In this document: piece by piece, positions 23,601-33,683 of the stretch
Position numbering within the stretch: the first letter of the stretch is position 1
Layout of the letters: every line of letters begins with the position of its first letter
Assembly: GCA_047495785.1 (NCBI GenBank)
Contig: JBLDXI010000017.1
Coordinates: 1,116,001-1,180,000 of the forward strand
Length of the DNA stretch: 64,000 bases
Direction: 5' to 3'
Origin: Lepidodermella squamata
Lineage: Eukaryota; Gastrotricha
Notes under the pieces: generated by a model
Database searches by the model: none
What the model was told of the DNA's origin: nothing
Seen by the model: only the letters and a program-made list of their open reading frames with translations
Program-made: the position numbers and the translations under genes

Positions 23601-26600
23601 AACTAACGGAATACCCAAGGTGCGATCATTTACATTGTTGATGTAGATTAAGTGATAAGTGAACAGTGAAAGTTACGAATCAGTATCGTACATCACTCCC
23701 CCATCGACATCACTCGAGTGATCTCGGAAAAAGTTGACTAGAGTGATGTCGATGGGGCCAAACTGCTTCGATGTGATAACTGCTGTAGCTGAGTGTCAAA
23801 AGAGCCATTAGATCCACCTCGAATGAAGGCAGAGTCTAGCAGCAGCATGCAAATACCGTTTACCGTTTACCGAAAACGCCTTAATGCAGCAAGGTATTAA
23901 CTAAATAGCCGCCAAAACACAAGTGAGCGATTTGTTATTGATGGCCGAAACGGCCACAATGAGGGGAAAAATCGTAAAAGCGGCAACGCTTGTTAGAGAT
24001 ATATAGGATTCTTCGACTTTTTCAAGAATTAAAGAGCGCAGCTTTCGCTTTAGCGCCCTGAGACCCACTTCAGGCGATGGTGAGGATACATACCTTAGAC
24101 ACAAATTAAATTCGCAGATGGTTAAATTTCAAATTGACATAAAATCCAAGCGCTTTCTAGAGGACCACTCCGATGAATAGTACGAATAACTCGAATTAAA
24201 TGAGAAGCAGGAAATCGGTTTTGGAAGCACCAAGCCTACGCATTATCAATCATGTGTTGCGGCACTACGCTAACATTTCAACCGTTTCGCTAAAATTTCA
24301 GTACAAAGTATACAACCTGATCAATCACACCGAAAACGTTTTGCAATAAATTATTCACTAAAATATTCTTACCTAATTAAAAATGGGCCAGCTTCAAGTT
24401 AAAAGGGGTTTTCAAGTAATTTTCGTCATAACCACGTGGCGTCCGATTGGAAGCTCTGACAACCTGGACTGAAGTTACCTGGATGAGTTACAATCCAGCA
24501 AGGTACTAACGAGTACGTGAAATAAAAACCGTCAAAACTGCGAGATAATGCGCGTTACAACAAACTCAAAATTTCAAGACAAACAAAAGATGGATAGCTA
24601 CTAGAGATTGTGCTTATTTTATATATTTCTTATTTAAAGAGCGCAGCTTTTGCTTTAGCGCCCTGAGACCCACTTCAGGCTATGGCAAGGATACATACCT
24701 TAGACACAAATTTAATTCGCAGATGGTTGAAGTTACATGGTACCCAATTTCCACCCGCCCGCTGTGAGGTGATATTATCAAACCCTAATAACTGTCTTAA
24801 TTTACGCAATTATCATTCGAGTCATTTCATAGGAGACAAGCCAGTAAAGCAGCGGACTAATCTTTGATAGCTGCTGCTGACGATCAGACAATCAGATAGC
24901 TAAGTTGGAGGGAAGTTGCGAAACAAATGCGAGGGGGAAAGAGCGGATGGAAGAATGTCAAGCGCAAAATTAGGCGAATTCCGACTAAAAAATAGTTGAC
25001 CTGCTACGCAATCAAAAAAAATACAAAGCTTGCCATACTGCACGATGATAGAAAAGGCGGTCAGCTCAATCCCAAGCTTTAATCCTCCACTACTAAATCT
25101 AATCAACATGGATGAAGAAACATTTCACCCGTTACCAATTACCAAACAATGTATTGGTCCCAAAGAAGAAGAAGAAGAAGAAATAACTGGAATATATCTA
25201 AACTTCGTTGATTTTCGCAAAGCTAGAAAATGATTTTTTCTTGTTTCCTTATATTTTAGATTTAAAGAGCGCAGCTTTCGCTTTAGCGCCCTGAGACCAA
25301 CATCAGGTGATGGTAAGGATACATACCTTAGACACAAATCAAATTCGCAGATGGTTAAAGATGAAAAGGACCCAATTTTCAACCGCCCGCTGAAATCTGA
25401 TATCAATAAATCTATCGCATGGCCTCAAATTCCACAATACTTTCAATATCAGGCAATATGATAAACTCAGTGCGGCGGAAAATATTTTCCGAATGGATGG
25501 AATGCAAGGGAATAGCACAAAAAGCGTAGAAGGGATATGACATCCTACAAATCAGGATTACTCCTCAAGTTCGACTCTTCTTTCATTCGTGAGGCGGGCA
25601 TCGAAGAAATCATTTAGTTGACAGAATTATCAAAATGTTGGAGATGCCTGCAATATTCAAGATCGCATTTTGCCTCGTGTTTTTCATTGGCGAAATAGAC
25701 GCTATGACACACGCCACACGCTTACCTATCTACTGTTAAAGAAATAAATTTACTACTCCTAATTCGCTTTCTGCTCAAACGCATCAGTCATCACCAAAGC
25801 AATTATCCATCATTCACGATCGAGTTACTTCCATTATCTTTGCCATTAAGGTGGCGACATGAAATCCAGCATAAGGGCGTGGAATAGCGACGCGCATCGC
25901 AAATCGTATTTTGGTTTTTCCTTTTATTTATGGGTTTTAAAGAGCGCAGCTTTCGCTTTAGCGCCCTGAGACCAACATCAGGTGATGGTAAGGATACATA
26001 CCTTAGACACAAATCAAATTCGCAGATGGTTAAATTCTACAATGAAGGAACTCTTCAGCGCTTGCTAAAAGCTCAGATCATTCAACTTAGTCCACAGAAC
26101 AAGAAATATGATATGCCTTAAATGTTGAGAAGAATCAACTTCCCGGGATTTAATTTTAAATACGACAGATATTAAAATAAAATTGATACGAAAGCTCGCT
26201 GCTTGCGAGAGCTTGATGATAAAAATTATCAAAACTGATAGCCATAAATCGGAAAAATCAAGCACTAGGCTAAAATTAGATGAAATTGGAACTTACGAAA
26301 ATTGAGTTTTTAGTGTTGTCGGCAATGAACACCTGCTTGTCACGGCTGACGCACATAGCAAACGGGAAAGTCATGCTCTCCTGGGCGGACTGACTCAGGC
26401 AAGTGAAATGGTGCAGCCGTTTCCCGGAAGGCGAGTAGACCGAAACAGTCATCACCAAACCTTGAAGGACAACAACATTTCCGTCCACGTCGACGCAAAT
26501 GCCGCGCGGGTGCTGGATTTCGTCGACAGCAATGCGTCGAACAAACTGGTAGGACGAATCGAACACCTGAATGAGTTTTAGGGGCGCGCGCTCCGTGATA

Positions 26601-29600
26601 TAAAAATTGCCGGTTATCGGGCAGATGCTCGCGCGGTTCGGGAAGTGCAGTCGGCGGTCGCTATTCGGGTTGGGGCCGAAGGCCATCTTGAAAGCGCCGT
26701 TGCTCGAAAAAATCTGAATGCGATGGCCGTTCGCATCGGCGACGACCAGGTCGTTGTTAGGGCTGGCACATAAACCACTTGGCTCGTTGAATTGACCTAA
26801 GGCGTCGCCGCCCTGGCCGATTTTGAGGTTGAACTGTATGCGGTAGCGGGCGAACACGGGTGGCGGACGGATGTTGACTGACACATTCAGATTGCCAAAC
26901 GGAGCGCCGTTTGAAGACGCGCCGGAATTGTCGAGGTTGAGCGCAGTATTGCAACGGCGAATACCCGTTTCAGCCGGAAATTCTTGGGCATCTAAACAGT
27001 AAAAATCGCGAAATTATCAAAAAATAATCCACCTTAATAAATAGGATAAGTATACGGCAGAAATCAGAATTGTCTACAGCCGCAAGTGAACATGAAACGA
27101 TAGAGAGGAGGATGAAGCATAAATGAACGTAACTTCGGCGAGCCACTGCGGGAGACTGCGCTCGCGTGCGTAAAATGTGCGTAATCCCGCGAGTGGTGAG
27201 GGCGACATTGCGTAACACCTGGTCGGTCTTGCGCGACGTTCCGCGGAAACACACAGAGGACCAGTACTTGAAAGAATTTGCCCGCAATGCCACTCAAAAC
27301 ATTTCCGATGAAAAAATCAAAATGTTCACAAAATGTTTTGAAGTAAATTACGAAATAAAGCAATCTCTTAAGCGTCAATTTTGAAAGCTGGTTGTAGTAA
27401 GTAATATTAATTATTCTTGGGACATTTTTAGGGCCGCTCTAAGCGCGCGATCTGACTGGTCGTTCGCGCTCGTTGAGAAATTTTTGGTGATTTTAAAAAA
27501 TTTCAGAAAATTTCCGAAAATAAATACCTACCTGTTCAAATATTGAACATTTCGAAGCTGAATTAAGTAAGTCATCGGGGTCAACAGCGAAATTGCGAAT
27601 TGCCAGAAATACCAGCAAAAATAAAAAATAATATCCTTTTTCGAAGGGAATTTCCAAAAAATTGATTGCACTCCGAGATCGATGCAAAACAGGTTTTCTT
27701 CATTTTCTTCATTTTTTCTAGTTATAAATTATAATTCGTTATTTACGGAGTATACTCATTTCCTGCAGCTTGACCGAGATATGAGATCGAACAAAATCTA
27801 AAGGCAGGTCGAAGACTGCAGGTAAAATTATAACAACTTGGAAATTCGCAATATAGAAAATATTAACTGAGAGGTACCCGAATACTTTTCAAGATTCCTA
27901 AAATTCAAGTGAAATAATTGAATACGAACGTAATACAAATGCGAATAAAACCGAACGCAAACACCAAAAATGTCGGAAAACAAAGCGGGCTCAGGAATCA
28001 AAAGGCCACAAGTGGGCGGATGGAGGGTCATGATTTTTCTCCATAGCTAATCGTAATTCTCAATTTACCTAGGTTAAAAAGCCCATTTCAGGACTGAGGC
28101 TACGGTTTTTTTTATAAAATATCCCGGGCCGAGGTGATTTTTCATTCGGCTAGATCTTTCTTTCCAAAAATTGAAAAACGTGCTCATTAAAAAAGCGATA
28201 ATTGGTGGGCAATAATACTTATGGCTGAGTAGTATTATTGCAGCTGATTTATGATATCAGCGAATCGAATAATTACGGGAAATAGGAAAATAGGAAAATA
28301 ATTTGCTTCAATTGGTTTAATCCTAACTGGGCCGGCGAAGTCGCACAACTTCCTAAAACCGGGAAAAATTTCTGGTAATAATTTTGAATAACAATATTTT
28401 TAGTTAATAATTATCAGTAATCAAGTATGATATCTAATGTTATCTAGAGGCTAGAGGTAAAATTCGAAGTTAAATGAAACAAAAACCGAAATCCGACGGC
28501 GATCAAGAGCAACGGGCGAAAACTTTAGGGTATTGGCGTGGAAAATGCCCCCACATATTGGAAAATAACGAATTGTTTCGGGTTAAAATCAGCATGATTA
28601 CGAGTTAGGTTCGAGATTTTATAATATATCCGAAACATTAAACGAATTCCAAAGATTTAACAAAATTCAAGATTTAGAGAAAAAATGTTTGCGCATAAAA
28701 TCAAGAAAAACTCAATTGCGAAATCGACAGGGCCAAATATTCCCTCCTTGGTAAGATAAAAGTCCAACTCTATTGAAGCATAGCGGAATATTTCAGGAAA
28801 AGGAGTACACATTTGAATTCTTCCGCCCGCCTAAGATTCGAAAAAGACGCGAATTTTTAAATTAGAATTATGAGATTGGAATATAACATAATGAAATTCT
28901 CACGTTTGTTCTCGACGTTGCCAGCAATCGACGCGTTAGCTGAATGAGGCATTTCTTCAGGAACAGCGCAAATCTCCGCGAATCTCGGCACAGGTGACGT
29001 CGGAACGGAGAAGGTCAAGCGGGTGGCAATTTGACTAGCGCCGACGTTCAGTTGCTGGTTCTCAAACGTGGCGTCCAGCATAGACGGTAACCCCAATTTA
29101 CTCGGCATTTTCTTCTTTGGAGTCGACGAGCAGTTCTAAAAAAATCGAAATTAATTTACAATTCTCGAAAATGCTGATTTCATCAATCATCCGTAGAGCA
29201 GAGGATCGCACTGACAATAAACAACATCAATTCCCCACTTTTATTGCACAACTCAAATGTCGCGTTTTTACGGCGGCGAAATTTCATTCAAAGATCAGTC
29301 AAAACAAAAATCAAATTAATCGACAGACAGCAACAACCAGCAGCATCAAAACATCAAAAGGCAGCAAATCAAACAGCAATCAAACTACTACGAAGAAAAA
29401 GAATCGCTGATGAAACTAACTGGAGCTTCGCTTTGTTCGTCGTCGACCACTTGATCGTCGATGGCAATCGCCGGCGCAGTTTGCGTCGAAGCGGATTCAT
29501 GCGTCGTGCTTTTATCGTCGCTGTTACTCTTCGGAGCCCGATTCTTGGCGTCTAACAGCTTTTCAAAGTTATCGCAATGAAATTGCGCGCTGCTGATGGC

Positions 29601-31048
29601 AGTTTGAGCCCTGCCCCTCAACCAATGACGAACTAAACAATAAATCGCTCAATTCACATCGCAAAAATCACTCAAAGACAACTTACATAAGCAAAGTTCT
29701 TGAGTTGTGCAGTAAGCTAGGCTCTCATTGCCAAGGAGGCGCAGTCGAGTGAGGCAGTCTTTCGTCGTTCCGAGTTGGTTCATAACAGAATAAATCATAG
29801 AAATGAATTGATACGGGTCGTCGACGTGCACTCGCGAGGTTACCGCCAGCATTTGCAAATGAAGACCGTATTGTTCGAGCCTATCGATGTAGTAACTCAT
29901 CAGCTTCAAATAAGATCGCATCTGAAACGAGAACGAAATTTCTCTTGTACCAATGAGTGATAAAAAGGGGGCACATACGAAGGCAATTTCATGCTGAGTT
30001 ACGGCGGCGTCGAAGTGCTTCAAATTGTGCAGGTAATATCCATTCGAGTGTTCAGTTTTGACGTGACCCGCAGCGCAATCATCGCACAGGGCGCAGTGGC
30101 AAGTGCGGCAATAAATTTTGATAAATTCGCCGGCGTGAACAGGGCATTCGACGTAGGCCTGGCGATTTTGGCGCAGATAACTCATCAACCAATTCGGGTC
30201 ACGACACAGCTCGCGCAGTCTGTGTTAAAAGGAAACAACCACATTTTATTGCAGGGCGCGAATTATTAGTAGGGCGGCGAAATCGCCGAGGTCAAGTGCG
30301 CGTTAGAAAATCGTGCGTTTGACCTAATTTTTCAGAAAACTCACGCCATGTTAGTTGCTACACTGAAGATCCGGTCTCTCAGGCCAATTTTCAGGCAGTT
30401 TTCGCAGAGTAAGATGTTTTTAGCCTTGAAAATGCTGATAGCCGGGTTTCGGCACTGTTGACCGAGGTGGCGTTCCTCGCAGCAGAACGGGCCGTCGCAA
30501 ATCGGGTTGTTACTGTTCAGACGACGGATCAGCGAGTTGATCAGCGCTAAAAAATGAAAAATCGATATAAATTAAATAAAAAATTCTGAAAAAAGCTAAC
30601 AAGGAATGTCAGTCAGCATAGCGTTAACACCATTAACAAGGGCTTCGCTGGTGTTTTCTGGCAAATCAACAGGCGGGCAGTCGTTCGCCGGGCAAATCAG
30701 GCTGCCGTGGCCGTTCGATGCATCGCAGTAGCACTGGGCACAGAATGTGTGCAGGCAATCGGCGATTTTCGGCAGGCGATGGACGCTATCAAACCAGTTG
30801 TGACAGCTCTTGCAGCGGCCGTCTTGGTGGTTGAACAAATCCGCACGGGCAATTTCTCGCTGCAAGTTTTGCGTCGGCGGCGTGAAATAAGACAGAGAAC
30901 GAATAGGCGTCGGATTTTGCGGGCGCTGCAGTTGCTCGGCTAGCGAATTGACGCTGCTGCCTGACGAAAAGCGGCTCAGAATGATCGACGGCGGAGACGA
31001 CAACGTGGAGCTCTGAGGATTCTCAAAGTTGTTCGTTGAATTCTGCAT
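20613..31048 (-). CDS. TRIM-NHL protein (RING, two B-boxes, NHL propeller)
   Basis: Ten exons on the minus strand join in frame: 31048-30601, 30546-30345, 30219-29979, 29921-29687, 29632-29421, 29135-28904, 26991-26297, 21094-20952, 20902-20853 and 20803-20613. The product has about 882 residues. The RING finger is in exon 1 (CKSCHNWF, CLHTFCAQCYC). B-box 1 lies in exon 2 (CDGPFCCEERHLGQQC) and B-box 2 in exon 3 (CPVHAGEF, YCRTCHCALCDDC). A helical segment follows. The C-terminal NHL repeats include FNEPSGLCASPNNDLVVAD, HPRGICVDVDGNVVV and SGEVLRGYQSEVKH. No filamin domain is visible, which resembles the Mei-P26/Brat/NHL-2 group rather than LIN-41. Such proteins bind RNA through NHL and can act as E3 ligases in post-transcriptional control of cell fate. 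Intron 7 is 5.2 kb and hosts the eight-copy RNA array. Confidence 0.85.
21244..21337 (-). ncRNA. Putative spliced-leader RNA gene, copy 1
   Basis: First copy (lowest coordinates) of a unit of about 94 bp repeated eight times in one orientation. On the minus strand it reads a leader (AACCATCTGCGAATTTAATT, then TGTGTCTAAG) directly followed by the donor GTATGTATCC. Two predicted hairpins follow: CCTGA..TCAGG, and a GCGC stem capped by AGC-GAAA-GCT. It ends at GCGCTCTTTAAA. The upstream promoter block is the least conserved of all copies, so this copy may be weak or dead. Confidence 0.6.
21928..22021 (-). ncRNA. Putative spliced-leader RNA gene, copy 2
   Basis: Full-length copy with intact leader, GTATGT donor and both 3' hairpins. 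A well conserved promoter block lies just upstream on the minus strand (plus coordinates 22043-22068). It starts 684 bp from copy 1. Confidence 0.68.
22043..22068 (-). promoter_or_regulatory. PSE-like promoter block of copy 2
   Basis: Minus-strand block with TGATATCAG, TTTCAGCGGGCGG and a run of T/A, about 22-47 bp upstream of the unit. The same block recurs at the same distance in other copies while the sequence around it diverges. This is the pattern of a snRNA proximal sequence element. Confidence 0.5.
22497..22775 (-). pseudogene. Spliced-leader RNA copy 3, split by an insertion
   Basis: The 5' leader part (22743-22775) and the 3' part (22497-22561) match the other copies exactly in order. 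They are separated by about 181 bp of foreign sequence flanked by ACCT duplications, inserted at the leader/donor junction. The RNA cannot fold or splice like its siblings unless the insert is removed. The promoter block upstream is still recognisable. Confidence 0.6.
22562..22742 (+). mobile_element. Short insertion resembling a truncated non-LTR retroelement 3' end
   Basis: The insert is GC-richer than its surroundings, ends with GAATTTTCCGACAATAA and is flanked by a 4-bp ACCT repeat. A GGGCCTTGTGTATTTT-type 3' end with a terminal AATAA recalls 5'-truncated LINE copies. No coding sequence is visible. The class is an inference; a SINE is possible. Confidence 0.45.
22798..22823 (-). promoter_or_regulatory. 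PSE-like promoter block of copy 3
   Basis: Diverged form of the shared block (AACCGACCGCTAAAAG and TATCAT on the plus strand) at the constant distance from the unit. Confidence 0.4.
23356..23449 (-). ncRNA. Putative spliced-leader RNA gene, copy 4
   Basis: Intact copy with leader, donor GTATGTATCC, the CCTGA/TCAGG stem and the GAAA-capped stem. Its promoter block is at 23472-23497. A perfect 17-bp inverted repeat sits in the spacer beyond it. Confidence 0.68.
23472..23497 (-). promoter_or_regulatory. PSE-like promoter block of copy 4
   Basis: Plus strand reads CAACCGGCTGCTGAAAGATG then ATACCAT, matching the shared block at the usual distance. Confidence 0.45.
23699..23757. repeat. Perfect 17-bp inverted repeat (hairpin)
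   Basis: CCCCATCGACATCACTC at 23699-23715 is the exact reverse complement of 23741-23757, with a 25-nt loop. It lies in an array spacer and is not shared by other spacers that I can see. Confidence 0.7.
24031..24124 (-). ncRNA. Putative spliced-leader RNA gene, copy 5
   Basis: The leader is as in copy 1 (AATTTAATT variant) and the donor is intact. In the tail, the loop of the CCTGA/TCAGG hairpin differs (AGTGGGTC instead of TGTTGGTC) while the stem is kept. Variation in the loop with a conserved stem supports an RNA structure. Confidence 0.64.
24636..24729 (-). ncRNA. Putative spliced-leader RNA gene, copy 6
   Basis: Leader slightly diverged (GAATTAAATTTGTG; first bases TCAACC) with the donor intact. 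The GAAA loop is changed to CAAA and CATAGCC replaces CATCACC in the first hairpin region. The CCTGA/TCAGG stem and the GCGC stem remain. The upstream block at 24752-24777 is well conserved. Confidence 0.62.
24752..24777 (-). promoter_or_regulatory. PSE-like promoter block of copy 6
   Basis: Plus strand CACCCGCCCGCTGTGAGG then TGATATTA, at the constant distance from the unit. Confidence 0.45.
25264..25357 (-). ncRNA. Putative spliced-leader RNA gene, copy 7
   Basis: Consensus copy. Minus strand: TTTAACCATCTGCG, AATTTGATTTG, TGTCTAAG, then the donor GTATGTATCC, the CCTGA/TCAGG stem, the GCGC..AGC-GAAA-GCT..GCGC stem and CTTTAAA. The promoter block at 25380-25405 is almost identical to that of copy 2. 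Confidence 0.7.
25380..25405 (-). promoter_or_regulatory. PSE-like promoter block of copy 7
   Basis: Plus strand CAACCGCCCGCTGAAATC then TGATATCA, nearly identical to copy 2 although the adjoining spacer differs. Confidence 0.5.
25939..26032 (-). ncRNA. Putative spliced-leader RNA gene, copy 8
   Basis: Consensus leader, donor and hairpins. This is the copy nearest to TRIM-NHL exon 7. Starts of copies 1-8 are 569-859 bp apart (569-685 once the insert in copy 3 is removed), so the array is a quasi-regular tandem repeat with diverged spacers. Confidence 0.68.
26055..26080 (-). promoter_or_regulatory. PSE-like promoter block of copy 8
   Basis: Plus strand TCAGCGCTTGCTAAAAGC then AGATCATT: a diverged version of the shared block, at the same spacing. 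Confidence 0.35.
26992..28903. other. Intron 6 of TRIM-NHL, no gene seen
   Basis: A 1.9-kb AT-rich intron. Exon phases on both sides match (1 and 2 nt), so no additional coding exon is required. I see only short random frames. Confidence 0.5.
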
Positions 31049-33683
31049 TATTTTTGTTAAAGAGACGACCTATCAAATGGGCACATTGAATTTAACGAAG
31101 GGAAAAACTCGCGGTTGAAAGTTTCGACTACACGCAAAATCAACTCCAGCAATTATCACCTAAAATTGGAAAATCTAGCTAAACTCGTAGGCCAGTGGCC
31201 ATGCGGGAAAAATTACCGCGTTTTGCTGCGCCTGGAACGCATGACAGGCGCAACGGCCACGCGATTATTCTCGCAAACAACCCGAGAAAACGCGTGCCAA
31301 AAATTATTCCGTCGTTCGCTTTGTAGAATAATGATTTCTGTGTTGCAAAACACAGAAAAAAAATTATTGCCGCGCGCAGCCCTCTCGACTAGATGAAAGG
31401 CCTAGACGCCGCTTTGCGTTTGAGATGGCAGGTCATCGACAAAAAATAGCTCGCCACAGACCGCACTAGGTCACGACGTAAGCTCCGCCCATTTTCGACA
31501 CTTCCACTTCTTCGTTTTGAGCTTTTATCGCGCATCAACAAGGGCTTGTCGCTTTTTGATTTTTGATGAATTGCTGAGCTTACCTCGTTCCTAATAAAAT
31601 AAATGACGAGTTTTGAATAATGAAAATGATGAATACGATTAGCTCTATGTGTCTCTTTAAAATCGTAAAATTATTTCGTAGTTTTTCTATAATTTTTTCA
31701 TCGAATTTCGAATTTAGTGTCATTTGATGATCAGGTATTGCTATTGATCTCTACATTTTTCATTTTCAAACCTACATTTTTTATTATTTTATTTCAGTGA
31801 AGCCTCACGAGCGTGATGTAATTGCAGCGGGCCCCTAAGCGTTTAAACTTGGGCAGCTACTGTCGGTGGCTCGGGACGACCATCAAAGATATCTCTCCTT
31901 GGCGGCTTTGTATCGATCAAAAGAGCTTGCAGCAGAGCGGCTCAGATTGACATTCGGAATCTTTTGCTGCAGCTTTAACAAAATTTAAATGAATAAATTG
32001 ACTGAAATATTTTGTATTTCCATTCGAATGGTGAAGCGATTGAAAGAAAGTAAAAATCGATGAGAATTACATCGGCTGGTAATTTTTGGCATCCCTGCAA
32101 CTCGTTTATTGGTTATGACAGAAGTTCATAATTGTTTCTTAAATACCGCAAATGTCGAAGGCTGCAGGCACAATATTTCTGATTCAACACGAGCCGTCCT
32201 CGTTTTCCCCGCATTTAAATTGCCTTCAACTTGGATTAAGCGTCAACGATCCTAAAATATCGCATCCGCACTGACACCTTTTCGACTCAAATGATTTTTT
32301 CGTGCTCAATAACAGAAGTCCTTATTAACAGTGGGAAGTGAGATGCGACCAGTAAAGCCCATTCACTCATTGATCTGTAGAATTATTTGCAGGAATTTCT
32401 GCGTAATGCAGCTGAAGACTGCCGTTGAGCAAAAAAAACAAAAAAGTTCTAACACGTTTTGACGTCCACATTTTTTATTTCATTTATAAAGCAGCAATCG
32501 TACATAAAACATTAAAAATTTTGAAATGAAAGACAAGTGTATCAAGTTTAAGTCGATGCAGTTCAGCCGAGATCAGTTGCAGCACCTTGTAGTCAAAATT
32601 GGAGGAAGACGATTTTCCGGCGTATTTCAGATGGAAATGGATGTCCAGGCGAGGCGGAGTTTCATCATCATGTTAACGGCACCTATGAAAATTTGATGAA
32701 ATATTACTTGGCTGTTGATTCTGACATCGTGGCAGCTAAAAATTGCGTTAGAAAAAATGATTAGTTTCCAGAAAAAAATCAGGGTATCAATACAAAAATT
32801 AGCATGACTACCCAAGAGATTCAGTTGGCATTCAAAAATATATCAGCTTCTCGAATAATCGTCAATTGATTCCATACCAGCCCCAGCCATCAACATTTCA
32901 CCACTTTCCGGTCATATATATTATCACAGCTCGCCATAACACTTCTGATTAATGTCTCAAAAACGTACACTTCTTCAACACGTAGTTTACTTTCAAACAC
33001 TACCAGCATCATCATCATCATTATGATTTGTTCACAAAAGATAGGAATTTTAACGTCATAAAAAACAAAAACACGACTCAACCGTGCGTTCCGCTTTTTC
33101 GGAAAAAGTTCACACACGGACGGCCACAGAAATTTTTTTAAGCTGGATTTTTTATACATCAAATCAGCACAACTCGGTTGTCGTTTCAGTTCGATCGATC
33201 GATCAACAATCAATTATCATCGCTCAGTAAAATTAGAAACACGGGTAATCATATGTGATTAGAGCGTGACATGATATTACTATTTATTTATATTTAATTA
33301 ATGCAACTCGGGATGATTTTTTTCAGTCGACAACCAGCCAGCTCCATAAACCAGCGGTCGATCGAATTAGCTGTAGTTGTGTAGTAGGAGTAGTAGTAGA
33401 GTAAATAGCAGCAGCATCAGCAGGATTGACGATCGACAGAAACGACTCACGCGCGCACTTCACCGCATCAACTTCTCATAGACTTCAGGCACCTGTAGTC
33501 AACACAACAAACACGCATCGTCATCATGGTCATCCTCAATACTTTCACCACCATCCATCGATTTCACGCCTCAGAGTCTCATTTATTTGGTTGTTTTCTT
33601 TTCAAGCGCGGCGGTGCTCAGCCAACCAACCACACTGAAGGCAAGCAAACAACAACACTAAATGCTACAAACATGCCTGTGAT
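31049..33683. other. Intergenic region upstream of TRIM-NHL and downstream of TDP-43
   Basis: About 2.6 kb with the TRIM-NHL promoter at one end and the TDP-43 3' UTR at the other. It contains an AG site (31070-31071) 21 nt before the TRIM-NHL ATG and short ATC/TAG microsatellites near 33000 and 33380. A strong acceptor at 31797 opens a 13-codon frame on the plus strand, with AATAAA near 31991. No convincing full gene. Confidence 0.4.
31070..31080 (-). other. Putative trans-splice acceptor of TRIM-NHL
   Basis: Minus-strand CCATTTGATAG ends at 31070, 21 nt before the ATG. The pyrimidine tract is weak, so this is the least certain of the set. Confidence 0.3.

Noticed and set aside
23340-25406. 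Conserved minus-strand reading frame LTICEFDLCLRYVS..LRALKRKLRSL in several array copies
   Set aside because: The frame follows automatically from the conserved DNA of the unit, lacks consistent starts and flanking exons, and differences fall in RNA loops rather than third codon positions.
21244-26032. CRISPR-like pattern of identical repeats and unique spacers
   Set aside because: Repeat units are about 94 bp and spacers over 400 bp, in an animal intron, with a conserved promoter block inside the spacers. None of this fits CRISPR.
31115-31396. 93-codon plus-strand frame upstream of TRIM-NHL
   Set aside because: Composition and content look random and it lies in the probable promoter; no homology recognised.
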